From Rhizobiaceae bacterium (GTDB taxonomy: Bacteria; Pseudomonadota; Alphaproteobacteria; Rhizobiales; Rhizobiaceae), in the NCBI GenBank assembly GCA_025698895.1, contig JAILWO010000001.1, positions 1-64,000 on the forward strand: a DNA stretch of 64,000 nt. Direction: 5' to 3'. Made by a program: the position numbers and the translations under genes. Shown here one piece after another: positions 35,391 to 44,359 of this stretch (its first letter is position 1; the number at the start of each line of letters is the position of its first letter). The notes beneath the pieces were generated by a model. The model was not told where the DNA came from. It ran no database searches and worked only from the letters and a program-made list of their open reading frames with translations.

Positions 35391-36842
35391 ATGTCTTTGA
35401 GCGCCGCTCTCGGGATCGCGCAATCCTCGCTGTTCACGACCTCGCGGCAGACCAGCACGGTCTCGCGCAACATCACCGAGGCGCAGAACCCCGATTACAG
35501 CCGCCGCACCGCCGCCCTGGCGACGATGGCGCCCGGCGTTCAGGCCTATTCGATCCAGCGCTCGACCAACGAAGCCCTGTTCCGGCACAATCTGGCCGCG
35601 ATCTCCTCCCAGCAGGGCCAGCGGTTCGTCCAGGCGGGGCTCGACCACCTCCAGACGGCCGTCAACGGGGTGGACAACGCCTCGTCGCCTGCGACCGCCA
35701 TCAGCAATCTGCAGAAGGCGCTGCAGTTCTACGCGGCCACGCCCTCCAATCTCAGCCTCGCCGAAAACACGATCGAGATGGCGCGCCAGACGGTGGCCGC
35801 GCTCAACAACGGCACCGACGCCATCCAGGCGTTCCGCACGCAGACGGATGCCGAAATCGCGACCGCCGTCGCCGATCTGCGCCAGCTGCTGTCCGACTTC
35901 GAGGCGAACAACCAGGCGATCGTGAAGGGCACGCAGGCCGGGCGCGACGTCAATGACGAGCTCGACCAACGCGACCGCCTGCTGAAGAAAATCTCCGAAT
36001 ATGTGCCGATCTCCACGCAGGTGCGCGGCGCCAACGACATGGTCATCACGACCCGCGACGGTGCGATGCTGTTCGAGACCTCGGCGCGCGCGATCTCCTT
36101 CGAGCCGACCAACGGATACGACCCGACCACGGTCGGCGGCCAGGTTCGCGTCGACGGCGTGATCATCGCGGGCGGCTCAGGCGGCAACACCACCGCCGGG
36201 GGCAAGCTCGCCGCGATGACGCAGATGCGCGACGAGGTCTCAATGACCATGCAGGCGCAGCTCGACGAGGTGGCGCGCGGGCTGATCTCGGCCTTCCGCG
36301 AGACCGGCGGTGGACCCGACGCCCCCGGCCTGTTCACCTGGCCCGGAGCGCCCGGCATGCCGCCCGCCGGCGTCGCGACCGTCGGCCTGGCCGGTTCGAT
36401 CTCCATCAATCCGGCCATGGATTCGTCGGTCGGCGGCAATCCGCACCTGTTGCGCGACGGCGGCGCCAACGGTGCCGGCTATGTCGTCAACGCGACCGGC
36501 GGCTCGTCCTTCTCCGATCTCCTGATCGCCTATGGCGACCGCCTCAACGAGCCGCTGGCGTTCGACGCCGCGGCCGGAGCGGGCACCGGCGTCAGCGTCG
36601 CCACCTACGCCTCGAACACGATCGGATGGCTGGAATCGCTGCGCAAGGACGCGGCCTCGGGCAGCGAATCCAAGGCGGCGCTGCTGTCGCGCACCACCGA
36701 GGCGCTGTCCAACGCCACGGGCGTCAATATCGACGAGGAAATGGCGATGCTTCTTCAGCTGGAGCACAGCTACCAGGCCTCGGCGAGGCTCATCAAGGCG
36801 GTCGACGACATGCTTGCCGCGCTCATGGGAGCCGTGAGGTAG
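35391..36842 (+). CDS. flgK: flagellar hook-associated protein FlgK (HAP1)
   Basis: Junction protein between hook and filament, 483 residues. N terminus SLSAALGIAQSSLFTTSRQTSTVSRNITEAQNPDYSRRTAAL, followed by the coiled-coil D1 region (NLQKALQFYAATPSNLSLAENTIEMARQTVAALN) and the C-terminal helix TEALSNATGVNIDEEMAMLLQLEHSYQASARLIKAVDDMLAALMGAV. It is shorter than enteric FlgK (no extra D3), as usual in this order. 30-base gap after flgE; 4-base gap to flgL. Confidence 0.95.
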   Translation: MSLSAALGIAQSSLFTTSRQTSTVSRNITEAQNPDYSRRTAALATMAPGVQAYSIQRSTNEALFRHNLAAISSQQGQRFVQAGLDHLQTAVNGVDNASSPATAISNLQKALQFYAATPSNLSLAENTIEMARQTVAALNNGTDAIQAFRTQTDAEIATAVADLRQLLSDFEANNQAIVKGTQAGRDVNDELDQRDRLLKKISEYVPISTQVRGANDMVITTRDGAMLFETSARAISFEPTNGYDPTTVGGQVRVDGVIIAGGSGGNTTAGGKLAAMTQMRDEVSMTMQAQLDEVARGLISAFRETGGGPDAPGLFTWPGAPGMPPAGVATVGLAGSISINPAMDSSVGGNPHLLRDGGANGAGYVVNATGGSSFSDLLIAYGDRLNEPLAFDAAAGAGTGVSVATYASNTIGWLESLRKDAASGSESKAALLSRTTEALSNATGVNIDEEMAMLLQLEHSYQASARLIKAVDDMLAALMGAVR

Positions 36843-36846
36843 GGCC

Positions 36847-37896
36847 ATGAAACTGTCCTTCGTTTCATCCGCGTCCATCTCCGACAATCTGCGGCTGTCG
36901 CTGCAGAAGATGCAATCGGAGCTGATGAAGGCGGAAAAGGAGGTCTCGACCGGCCGGCTCGCCGATCCGGGCGTGTCGCTCGGCGCCCTGTCGAGCCGCA
37001 GCGTGACCCTGTCGCGCGACATCGCGCGGCTGGAGACCATCGTCGATTCCAACACGATGATCTCCTCGCGCCTCTCGTCCACGCAGGACGCGATCGGACA
37101 GATGTCGTCGCTGGCGGAATCACTCCTGTCGACCCTGACCGCCAGTGCCTCCGGCAATGCCCAGCCCAACGTGCTGAGGCAGGACGGCCAGTCCTCGCTG
37201 CGGACGCTGACGGCCATTCTCAATTCGAGCCTGAACGGCGAGTACCTGTTCGCCGGCGTCAACACCGATGTCCAGCCGATCGCCGATTACGAGGCGGCCG
37301 GTGCGCCCAGCAAGGCCGCGTTCGACGCCGCCTTCATGAGCCATTTCGGCTTCGACAAGAACAACCCAGCAGCCGCCACGATCACCAAGGCCGACATGAC
37401 CACCTTCATGGACACGGTCGTGGAGCCGATGTTCATGGGGGCCGACTGGACCACCGACTGGTCGAGCGCCACCGACCAGCCGATCACGTCGCGCATCGCC
37501 ATCAACGAGTCGGCCAGCACCTCCGTCAGCGCCAACGAGAGCGGCTTTCGCAAGCTCGCCATGGCCGCGACCATGATCGCCGAATTCTTCTCGGGCAATA
37601 TCGGCCAGGCCGCCCGCGAGGCCGTGATCGACAAGAGCGTCAACCTGGTCGGCTCGTCGGTGGCGGACCTGGCGGACCTGGCCGCCCGCACCGGCATCGT
37701 CGAGCAGCGCGTGAAGGCTGCCAGCGAACGGCTCGACATGCAGATCGACATCTTCACCAACGGCATCAGCGACCTGGAAGCCGTCGACCCCTACGAGGCC
37801 TCGACGCGCATCTCCACGCTGCTCGGCCAGATCGAGACCTCCTACACGCTCACCGCGCGCATCCAGCAACTGAGCCTGGTGCGATACCTGCCCTAG
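36847..37896 (+). CDS. flgL: flagellar hook-associated protein FlgL (HAP3)
   Basis: Second junction protein, 349 residues, of the flagellin superfamily. The N-terminal helix is SISDNLRLSLQKMQSELMKAEKEVSTGRLADPGVSLG and the C-terminal one LETAARTGIVEQRVKAASERLDMQIDIF-type, ending DPYEASTRISTLLGQIETSYTLTARIQQLSLVRYLP. The LNGEYLFAGVNTDVQPI segment is typical of FlgL. It begins 4 bases after flgK. Confidence 0.94.
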   Translation: MKLSFVSSASISDNLRLSLQKMQSELMKAEKEVSTGRLADPGVSLGALSSRSVTLSRDIARLETIVDSNTMISSRLSSTQDAIGQMSSLAESLLSTLTASASGNAQPNVLRQDGQSSLRTLTAILNSSLNGEYLFAGVNTDVQPIADYEAAGAPSKAAFDAAFMSHFGFDKNNPAAATITKADMTTFMDTVVEPMFMGADWTTDWSSATDQPITSRIAINESASTSVSANESGFRKLAMAATMIAEFFSGNIGQAAREAVIDKSVNLVGSSVADLADLAARTGIVEQRVKAASERLDMQIDIFTNGISDLEAVDPYEASTRISTLLGQIETSYTLTARIQQLSLVRYLP

Positions 37897-37935
37897 CCAC
37901 CCGGGGCTAATGAAAGAACCGACGACGGAAACGCC

Positions 37936-38283
37936 ATGTATCAGTTCTCCTATGCAGATGTTCAGTCCGACTCGGTGGCCGACGCGAAGGATCGCGAAAG
38001 CCAGCTGATCGATCGATCGATCGAAATGCTCGAAAAAGCCAAGGACGCGGGCCTGCGATCGCTCGAAACCGTCGAAGCGGTGCATTTCGTCAACCGCATC
38101 TGGTCGACGATGATCGAGGATCTCGCCAATCCCGAGAACGCATTGCCCAACGAGCTGCGCGCCAATCTCATCTCGATCGGATTGTGGCTGCTGCGCGGCG
38201 CCGAGGCGGTCAGGCAGGGCGAGTCCGACGACCTCGACGGCCTGATCGAGATTTCACAGATCATAAGGGATGGGTTGCGATGA
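37936..38283 (+). CDS. flaF: flagellin biosynthesis regulator FlaF
   Basis: 115-residue cytoplasmic protein required for flagellin synthesis or export in alphaproteobacteria; works with FlbT. Core: [69 protein letters not shown], a helical FlaF domain that covers nearly the whole protein. A CTAG word at the flgL end (37891) has only a poor upstream match to the promoter motif, so it is most likely transcribed from the flgE promoter. It overlaps flbT by four bases. Confidence 0.95.
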   Translation: MYQFSYADVQSDSVADAKDRESQLIDRSIEMLEKAKDAGLRSLETVEAVHFVNRIWSTMIEDLANPENALPNELRANLISIGLWLLRGAEAVRQGESDDLDGLIEISQIIRDGLR

Positions 38284-38720
38284 AAAACACCTTGCGTATC
38301 TCCCTGCGCCCGAACGAGAAGATCTACATCAACGGCGCCGTCCTGCGGGTCGACCGGAAGGTATCGATCGAGCTGATGAACGACGTGCATTTCCTTCTCG
38401 AGCAGCACGTCCTGCAAGCCTACGAGGCGACCACGCCGCTGCGCCAGCTCTACTTCATCGCGCAGATCATGCTGATGAACCCGGCCGGCGCCGACGACGC
38501 GCGCGACCTGTTTAGGAAGACGCTCGCATCGCTTCTGGAGACATTCGAGAACGCGGACATGCTGGCGTCGCTCAAGCAGGTCGACCAGCTCGTCTCCGAA
38601 GGCGAGGTCTTCGGGGCGCTGAAGACGATCCGCGGCCTCTTCCGCGCGGAAGAGGCCATCCTCAATCCGCACCGGGCGCATGACGAGCCGCGCCTGGCGC
38701 TCTGCGCGGGAGGCGCATGA
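38280..38720 (+). CDS. flbT: flagellin biosynthesis repressor FlbT
   Basis: 146-residue post-transcriptional regulator that binds the leader of flagellin mRNA (known in Caulobacter and Brucella). Start is ATG 38280, overlapping flaF as ATGA, giving [45 protein letters not shown], the conserved N terminus; the longer frame upstream has no homology. It lies between flaF and flgD and overlaps flgD by four bases. Its target in this window would be the structured flagellin leader(s). Confidence 0.95.
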   Translation: MKNTLRISLRPNEKIYINGAVLRVDRKVSIELMNDVHFLLEQHVLQAYEATTPLRQLYFIAQIMLMNPAGADDARDLFRKTLASLLETFENADMLASLKQVDQLVSEGEVFGALKTIRGLFRAEEAILNPHRAHDEPRLALCAGGA

Positions 38721-39166
38721 TGGTCGATGGCGTGAGCACAGCCACCGCGAGCGGCGGGACGAATGGTTCGTCCTCGAGCCCGGCCAAGGCGACCGCCGAC
38801 TACGAGACCTTCCTCAAGCTTCTCGTGGCCGAGATGAAGAACCAGGATCCGACGAACCCGATGGATTCGACGGAATATGTCTCACAGCTCGCTTCGTTCA
38901 GCTCCGTCGAGCAGTCGGTGCAGCTGAACAAGAAGCTCGAGATGATCCTGGAATCGAACTCGCTGGCCCAGGCCGACGCGATCCTCGGGCGCCACGTCAC
39001 CTCGCAGGACGGGACGAAGTCGGGTATCGTGGCCCAGGTCATCATCGCCTCGGACGGCGTCGTCGCGGTGACGGAGGACGGCACAAAGATACCCGTCTAT
39101 CCTGGCACGGTGATATCGGCGACGCCGCCGCAGGCGCCGGAGGAACCGTCCGAGCAGGCAGCCTGA
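38717..39166 (+). CDS. flgD: flagellar hook cap protein FlgD (short form)
   Basis: Scaffold for hook assembly. 149 residues, with the conserved N-terminal domain ([47 protein letters not shown]) complete but without the Tudor/FnIII-like C-terminal domains of enteric FlgD (about 230 residues). The short form is usual in Rhizobiales. A small beta segment ([40 protein letters not shown]) and a Pro/Glu tail follow. Start overlaps flbT. Confidence 0.94.
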   Translation: MMVDGVSTATASGGTNGSSSSPAKATADYETFLKLLVAEMKNQDPTNPMDSTEYVSQLASFSSVEQSVQLNKKLEMILESNSLAQADAILGRHVTSQDGTKSGIVAQVIIASDGVVAVTEDGTKIPVYPGTVISATPPQAPEEPSEQAA

Positions 39167-39432
39167 TGAACGAAGCCGACGCTCTCGACATGGTCCAGTA
39201 CGCGGTCTGGGTCGTGCTGGTCGCCTCCGCGCCCGCGGTGATCGTGGCCATGATCGTGGGCATCGGCATCGCGTTCATCCAGGCCTTGACGCAGATCCAG
39301 GAAATCACGCTGACCTTCGTGCCGAAGATCGTCGCGATCCTGCTCGCGGTCGCGGTTTCGGGACCGTTCGTCGGCGCGCAGATCGGCGGTTTCGCCGACG
39401 TCATCTTCCAGCGCATCGAAACTGGCTTCTAG
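39166..39432 (+). CDS. fliQ: flagellar export gate protein FliQ
   Basis: 88 residues, two membrane helices (VQYAVWVVLVASAPAVIVAMIVGIGIAFIQALTQI and TLTFVPKIVAILLAVAVSGPFVGAQIGGF), the full family length. Start is ATG 39166, overlapping the flgD stop as TGATG. Part of the FliPQR export channel. It is the last gene of the flgE operon; a 355-base gap and a non-flagellar gene follow before flhA. Confidence 0.95.
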   Translation: MNEADALDMVQYAVWVVLVASAPAVIVAMIVGIGIAFIQALTQIQEITLTFVPKIVAILLAVAVSGPFVGAQIGGFADVIFQRIETGF

Positions 39433-39787
39433 GCGCAGTCGCGGAAGGTCGGTTTGGGACCGGCCAGCCGCGTAGGTGGGACTATGCGGAACCGCCTGCA
39501 TGGACCGGACCCCGCGCTCATTGGACCACAGGCGGTCCGGCACAAGCCGAGCGAGAACGCCTCGACACGCTGATTCTGCTATCGATTCCGCCGATCTGGC
39601 GCTCGACACCCGCCTGACCATCGGCCACCGCTTCGACGCGCTGCAAAGCCGCTCCTGTGCTCTCCAGTCCAAGCGTCGGTTCCGGTCTGTCCAAGCCAGG
39701 GCCGCGCAACCATCCTATTATTCCCTGAAAACTGTGAGGCGGCAGGCATGATTGCCTTCATGTCGCAGGCAACAGCCGGAGGGAAGG
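39433..39787. other. 355-base gap after fliQ without a recognisable gene
   Basis: Open frames on both strands (for example 39476-39751) have no family resemblance, no good ribosome binding site and atypical composition for this genome. No terminator, tRNA or repeat was found. The stretch around 39710-39760 is more AT-rich than its surroundings. Together with the DUF1176 gene it makes about 1 kb of non-flagellar DNA between fliQ and the flhA promoter. Confidence 0.5.
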
Positions 39788-40387
39788 ATGCAAGGTACTG
39801 CTGGAATGGCATTCGCGGCCGCTGCCGCGCTCGCTCTGATGGCCTGCACCGCATCCATCGCTGCGTCGGAGCCGATGTTGATGGCGCAGGCCGAACCCGA
39901 AGCCAACAGCGACATTTCTCCTCTGGTGCTTGAAATGCACGGCTGGCTCGACGACTGCCAACCGATGGCCGATTTGCAGCATGGGGAGCATCGTATCGCC
40001 GTCGAGCTCGAAGACGGAAGCTCGCTCTATGTCTTGCCGTGCACGGGTAGCGGCTACAATCTCGCCTATGTCGCCTATCACGACTATGGCGGCGAGATCA
40101 GCCAATTGCAGTTCGTCGACTATTCCGACGAGCGGAGCTGGTTTTCCACCCCCTATCTTTTCGATGCCGAGTGGGACCCGGAGAGCAGCACGCTCAAATC
40201 CTTCGGCCAAGGCCGCAGTCTCGGGGATTGCGGTAGCGCGAGTGAATGGCGCTATGGCGATAGCGGGTTTCGCCTTCAGCGTCTCTTCTATCAGGGCGAA
40301 TGCGACGGCTCGGTGCCGCCCGGCGAGTTTCCGCTCTTCTTCGAGGCGAAGCCGTCCGTCTGTAGGCCGGGCGAGTCTTGCGAATAG
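39788..40387 (+). CDS. DUF1176-domain secreted protein or lipoprotein
   Basis: 199 residues from ATG 39788, directly behind GGAGGGAAGG. The signal sequence MQGTAGMAFAAAAALALMAC could be lipoprotein type (Cys20 in LMAC, with Met at -2 being unusual) or a normal Sec signal ending SIAAS. The mature part matches DUF1176: CQPMADLQHGEHRIAVELEDGSSLYVLPCTGSGYN, then the diagnostic GQGRSLGDCGSASEWRYGDSGFRLQRLFYQGECDG. Six conserved cysteines suggest disulphides. Function of the family is unknown and it has no known flagellar role. It sits between fliQ and flhA, where rhizobial loci normally have nothing. Confidence 0.82.
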   Translation: MQGTAGMAFAAAAALALMACTASIAASEPMLMAQAEPEANSDISPLVLEMHGWLDDCQPMADLQHGEHRIAVELEDGSSLYVLPCTGSGYNLAYVAYHDYGGEISQLQFVDYSDERSWFSTPYLFDAEWDPESSTLKSFGQGRSLGDCGSASEWRYGDSGFRLQRLFYQGECDGSVPPGEFPLFFEAKPSVCRPGESCE

Positions 40388-40416
40388 CTTCAGTTCGCCG
40401 CCTAAGCCCCCTCACC

Positions 40417-40445
40417 CTCACCCTCGCGCAAGCTTGCGCCACTAG
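40417..40445 (+). promoter_or_regulatory. flhA-operon promoter, putative Rem-type box plus -10
   Basis: CTCAC, 6 bases (CCTCGC), GCAAG, 9 bases, CTAG, ending 30 bases before the flhA ATG. It shows that flhA has its own promoter, so the DUF1176 gene upstream does not interrupt an operon. Confidence 0.68.
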
Positions 40446-40475
40446 GCTTCAGCGACGAACCGGAAACCGTCGCGC

Positions 40476-42569
40476 ATGGCCCTCACCGATACCGTCCTGC
40501 CCTCGGCAGATCCGAACCGCAAGGGTCGCGATATCGGCTTCGCGGTCGGCATCATCATCATCCTGTCGGTGCTGTTCCTGCCGATCCCGGCCTTCATGAT
40601 CGATATGGGGCTGGCCTTTTCCATCGCCATGTCGGTGCTGATCCTGATGGTGGCACTATGGATCCAGCGTCCGCTCGACTTCTCCTCCTTCCCGACCATC
40701 CTTCTGATCGTCACCATGCTGAGGCTGGCGCTCAACATCGCCACCACGCGCGTGATCCTCTCGCATGGCGACGAGGGCACCAACGCCGCAGGCTACGTCA
40801 TCGGCGGCTTCTCCACGCTTGTGATGGGCGGCGATTTCGTCATCGGCCTGATCGTGTTCCTGATCCTGATCGTGGTGAACTTCATCGTCATCACCAAGGG
40901 CGCGACCCGCATCGCGGAGGTCGGTGCCCGCTTCACGCTCGACGCCATTCCCGGCAAGCAGATGTCGATCGACGCCGACCTGTCGGCCGGCATGATCGAC
41001 GACAAGGAGGCGCAGCGGCGGCGGCGCGAACTCGAGGAGGAGTCTTCCTTCTTCGGCTCGATGGACGGCGCCTCGAAATTCGTGCGCGGCGACGCGATCG
41101 CCGGCCTCATCATCACCGCCATCAACATCGTGGGCGGCATCGCCATCGGCTCGGCCCGCCACGGCATGGAGATCGGCCAGGCGGCCGACGTCTTCGTCAA
41201 GCTGTCGGTCGGCGACGGTCTGGTGACGCAGATCCCGGCGCTCATCGTGTCGCTGGCCGCCGGCCTGCTCGTGTCGAAGGGCGGCACGCGGGGCTCTGCC
41301 GACCAGGCAGTCTTCGGCCAGCTCGGCGCCTATCCGCGGGCGCTGTCGGTCGCGGGCATGCTCCTGTTCGTGCTCGCCCTGATGCCCGGCCTGCCCTTCC
41401 TGCCCTTCTTCGCGCTGGCGCTCGCGCTCGGCGCGGTCGCCTACATCATTCCGCTGCAGCGCCGCAGGGCCGAGGAGGCCCGCATCGAGGCCGAGCGCGC
41501 CGAGACCGCCAGCCGCACCGAGGAGGAAAAGCACTCGGTCAAGGAATCGCTCAAGACGGCCGAGATCGAACTGCTGATCGGCAAGCAGCTCTCGACCCGG
41601 CTGCTCGCCTCGCACCAGGAACTGGCCTTCCGCATGTCCAAGATGCGCAAGAAGTTCGCCACGCAGTACGGCTTCGTCGTGCCGGAAGTGAAGCTGACCG
41701 ACGATTTCTCCATTCCCGCCAAGAGCTACCAGATCAAGATCCACGGCACGGTGGTGGCCGAACACCAGATGCGGGTCGGCGAGCTGCTCGTCCTTCTGGG
41801 CTCGCGCGAGGCGCCCGACATGCCCGGCGAGGAAGTGCGCGAACCGGCCTTCGGCATGCGCGCCTGGTCGGTTCCCGACATGTTCGGCGAGGACCTCAAA
41901 CGCGACGGCTTCGCCTATGCCGACAATCTGTCGGTGCTGCTCACCCACCTGTCGGAAGTGATCCGCAATAACCTGCCGCAGCTCCTGTCCTACAAGGACA
42001 TGAAGTCGCTGATCGACCGGCAGGACAGCGAATACAAGAAGCTCGCCGAGGAAGTCTGCACGACCCACATTTCCTATCCGGGCCTGCAGGCCGTGCTCAA
42101 GCTGCTGCTGGCCGAGCGCGTGTCGATCCGCAACCTGCACCTCATCATCGAGGCGATCGCCGAGATCGCGCCGCATGTGCGCCGCACCGAACAGATCGTC
42201 GAGCATGTGCGTGTGCGCATGGCCCAGCAGATATGCGGCGATCTTTCCGAGGGCGGCGTTCTGAAGGTGCTGCGGCTGGGCAATCGCTGGGACCTCGCCT
42301 TCCACCAGGCGCTGAAGCGCGACGCCAAGGGCGAGATCCGCGAGTTCGACATCGACCCGCGCCAGCTCGAGGAATTCGGCCAGGAGGCCTCGACGGCGAT
42401 CCGCACCCATCTCGATGCGGGCGAGCGCTTCGTGCTCGTCACCGCGCCCGACGCGCGGCCCTATGTGCGCATGATCATCGAGCGCATGTTCTCCACGCTT
42501 CCCGTTCTCAGCCATGTCGAGATCGCGCGCGGCGTGGAGATCAAGGTGCTCGGCTCGATCTCGTCCTGA
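40476..42569 (+). CDS. flhA: flagellar export gate protein FlhA
   Basis: Largest export-gate protein, 697 residues, with about eight membrane helices (residues 20-320) and a cytoplasmic substrate-docking domain. The FHIPEP-type signature [31 protein letters not shown] is at residues 65-95. The cytoplasmic part shows [40 protein letters not shown] and the C-terminal [23 protein letters not shown]. All family landmarks are intact. It leads flhA-fliR-fliJ-like. Confidence 0.97.
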   Translation: MALTDTVLPSADPNRKGRDIGFAVGIIIILSVLFLPIPAFMIDMGLAFSIAMSVLILMVALWIQRPLDFSSFPTILLIVTMLRLALNIATTRVILSHGDEGTNAAGYVIGGFSTLVMGGDFVIGLIVFLILIVVNFIVITKGATRIAEVGARFTLDAIPGKQMSIDADLSAGMIDDKEAQRRRRELEEESSFFGSMDGASKFVRGDAIAGLIITAINIVGGIAIGSARHGMEIGQAADVFVKLSVGDGLVTQIPALIVSLAAGLLVSKGGTRGSADQAVFGQLGAYPRALSVAGMLLFVLALMPGLPFLPFFALALALGAVAYIIPLQRRRAEEARIEAERAETASRTEEEKHSVKESLKTAEIELLIGKQLSTRLLASHQELAFRMSKMRKKFATQYGFVVPEVKLTDDFSIPAKSYQIKIHGTVVAEHQMRVGELLVLLGSREAPDMPGEEVREPAFGMRAWSVPDMFGEDLKRDGFAYADNLSVLLTHLSEVIRNNLPQLLSYKDMKSLIDRQDSEYKKLAEEVCTTHISYPGLQAVLKLLLAERVSIRNLHLIIEAIAEIAPHVRRTEQIVEHVRVRMAQQICGDLSEGGVLKVLRLGNRWDLAFHQALKRDAKGEIREFDIDPRQLEEFGQEASTAIRTHLDAGERFVLVTAPDARPYVRMIIERMFSTLPVLSHVEIARGVEIKVLGSISS

Positions 42570-42583
42570 TCGGAACGGCGCGG

Positions 42584-43336
42584 GTGTTCGGCCTCGAAAC
42601 CGTGGTGCTGGCCGCCTTCCTGGCCTTCTGCAGGATCGGCGCCTGTTTCATGGTGATGCCCGGCCTGTCGAGCATCCGCGTGCCGGCCCAGGTCAGGCTG
42701 TTCATCGCCGCCGGCGTCACCTTCGCGCTCCTGCCGCCGCTGTGGGACCTGATCGCGCCCTATGCGTCGCGCCGGGCCGACGCGCTGCTGGTCCTGGTGG
42801 CGTCGGAAGCCGCCATCGGCGTGCTGATCGGCGTCATGGCACGCATCTACGTTCTGGCGCTGCAGTTCATCGGGTCCGGCATCGCCATGGCGATCGGCTA
42901 TGGCGGGATGATGGGTCCGGCCATCGAGGAGCCCGAGCCGCAGGCAGCCCTCGCCGCGATCATCACCTTCTCGGCGCTGCTTCTGCTTTTCGTGCTCGAC
43001 TTCCACCACGAGATCATCCGCGCCCTTCTCGTCTCCTACGAGGTGGCGCCGATCGAGAGCCTGTTCTCGCCGCGATCGGCTCTGACCGACGTCACCGACA
43101 CGATCGCCGAGGCCTTCTACGTCATGGTCAGGCTCGGCAGCCCGTTCCTCGCCTATGCGATCCTGGTCAATCTGGCGATCGGCTTCGTCAACAAGCTCAC
43201 CCCGCAGATACCGGTCTACTTCATCTCGCTGCCCTTCGTGATCGTGGGCGGGCTGCTGCTGATGTATTTCGGCCTGCCGACGCTCCTGTCGCTGTTTGCC
43301 GATTCCTTCGTGCCCGTGACGATCGGGAGGGAGTGA
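42584..43336 (+). CDS. fliR: flagellar export gate protein FliR
   Basis: 250 residues, about six membrane helices. I choose GTG 42584 (VFGLETVVLAAFLAFCRIGACFMVMPGLSS), 14 bases after the flhA stop; the longer frame reads through flhA in another phase. The family core is IRVPAQVRLFIAAGVTFALLPPLW, GSGIAMAIGYGGMMGPAIEEPEPQAALAAIITFSALLLLFVLDFHHEIIRALLVSYEVAPIE and the C-terminal NKLTPQIPVYFISLPFVIVGGLLLMYF. The stop overlaps the next gene's start (TGATG). Confidence 0.94.
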   Translation: MFGLETVVLAAFLAFCRIGACFMVMPGLSSIRVPAQVRLFIAAGVTFALLPPLWDLIAPYASRRADALLVLVASEAAIGVLIGVMARIYVLALQFIGSGIAMAIGYGGMMGPAIEEPEPQAALAAIITFSALLLLFVLDFHHEIIRALLVSYEVAPIESLFSPRSALTDVTDTIAEAFYVMVRLGSPFLAYAILVNLAIGFVNKLTPQIPVYFISLPFVIVGGLLLMYFGLPTLLSLFADSFVPVTIGRE

Positions 43337-43716
43337 TGAAGCGGTCGAAAAGGCTGAAGACGCTGGTCGAACTGCAGGGCAAGCTGGCGGCGCTGCACGA
43401 GATGCGCCACGCCGGCTACATCGCCAGGGCGAACCAGGCCGCCGAGGAAGCGGCCGATCTCGCCCGCCGCGCCGAGACGGGCTCGCCGATCACCGACCTG
43501 TTTCCCGACCTCTACCCGCGCCGCATCCTCATGGCCAATGCGCGCGAATCCGTGAACCGTGTCGAGGCCGGCCGGGAAGCGCGCATGATCGCCACGCACA
43601 CGCTGCGCGGCAAGACGGTGGAGCGGGCGATGCGCGAAGCCCGGGCGGAGGAGGAGCGCGAGAGCGCCGAGAAGGACCGCATCGAGGCCATCAGCCGCCG
43701 CTTCCACGAATTCTGA
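43336..43716 (+). CDS. small basic coiled-coil protein, FliJ-like candidate
   Basis: 126 residues, almost wholly helical and charged: RSKRLKTLVELQGKLAALHEMRHAGYIARANQAAEEAADLARRA at the start, then ESVNRVEAGREARMIATHTLRGKTVERAMREARAEEERESAEKDRIEAISRRFHEF. FliJ is a small two-helix coiled coil that activates FliI/FlhA, and no other FliJ is visible in this locus. Size, charge and placement right after flhA-fliR (TGATG overlap with fliR) make a FliJ role plausible, but direct family similarity is not clear. Confidence 0.7.
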   Translation: MKRSKRLKTLVELQGKLAALHEMRHAGYIARANQAAEEAADLARRAETGSPITDLFPDLYPRRILMANARESVNRVEAGREARMIATHTLRGKTVERAMREARAEEERESAEKDRIEAISRRFHEF

Positions 43717-43720
43717 GCGT

Positions 43721-43749
43721 GCAAGCCTGCCGCAAGCAAAGCCTGCGAT
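43721..43749 (+). promoter_or_regulatory. variant Rem-type box upstream of the rod-binding protein gene
   Basis: GCAAG, 6 bases (CCTGCC), GCAAG, 9 bases, CGAT, then AA, so the -10-like part reads TGCGATAA. Both half-sites are identical. It ends 40 bases before the TTG start at 43790; only the CTAG slot departs from the consensus. Confidence 0.55.
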
Positions 43750-43789
43750 AACGTGTACAGCCACCGGCTGGAGAAGAGGACACACCAAA

Positions 43790-44359
43790 TTGGCCATTTC
43801 GCCGCCCAGCGACATCGTGCTCGACGTCGCCAACGCCGTCAGCCACGCCGACCTACAGGTCGCCCGCGAGGCCTTGCGCGCGAAGGCCGGAGGCGCCGCC
43901 GACGCGCGGGCATTCACGGCGGCCACGGACGCGCACCGGCCGGCCGCACCGGCCGCGACCGCCGACCGGGCCGACAATCCGTTCGTGAAGTTCGAGGCGG
44001 CGGTGCTCCAGACCTTCGTCCAGTCGATGCTGCCGAAAGAGGCGGAGTCCGTCTATGGCGAAGGCCTGTCGGGCGACATGTGGAAGGGCCTGCTCGCCGA
44101 GCATCTGGCCGAGACCATGGCCAGGCGCGGCGGGATCGGCATCGCAGACCGCCTGCTGCAGGCGCGATACGCCGATGGCGACAAGACCTCGTCGCTGGGG
44201 CCGCTGTCGGTGGAAAGCCATGCACGGACCGCCGAGGACAAGGCCGCGCTGTCGACGGCGATGACCGGCGATATCCAGCGCTCCGTCATGCAGGCCCTGC
44301 GGCCCGACGACGCCGCCTTCAACGGCGTGACAGCCGCCGACGCCAGGGAGGAAACGTGA
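43790..44359 (+). CDS. flgJ: flagellar rod-binding protein (FlgJ N-domain type)
   Basis: 189 residues from a TTG start (AISPPSDIVLDVANAVSHADLQVAREALRAKAGG). The rod-binding domain is NPFVKFEAAVLQTFVQSMLPKEAESVYGEGLSGDMWKGLLAEHLAETMARRGGIGIADRLL at about residues 62-123. It lacks the C-terminal muramidase of enteric FlgJ; that activity is probably supplied by the lytic transglycosylase at 32613. Role: rod capping or rod assembly. It overlaps the next gene by four bases (GTGA). Confidence 0.85.
   Translation: MAISPPSDIVLDVANAVSHADLQVAREALRAKAGGAADARAFTAATDAHRPAAPAATADRADNPFVKFEAAVLQTFVQSMLPKEAESVYGEGLSGDMWKGLLAEHLAETMARRGGIGIADRLLQARYADGDKTSSLGPLSVESHARTAEDKAALSTAMTGDIQRSVMQALRPDDAAFNGVTAADAREET

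Noticed and set aside
37878-37895. An eighth flagellar promoter box before flaF
   Set aside because: CTAG is present, but the word nine bases before it is GTGCG and the site lies inside the flgL coding end; too weak.
39476-39751. 91-codon frame between fliQ and the DUF1176 gene
   Set aside because: Composition rich in Arg/Ser without a conserved pattern, no good ribosome binding site; treated as non-coding.
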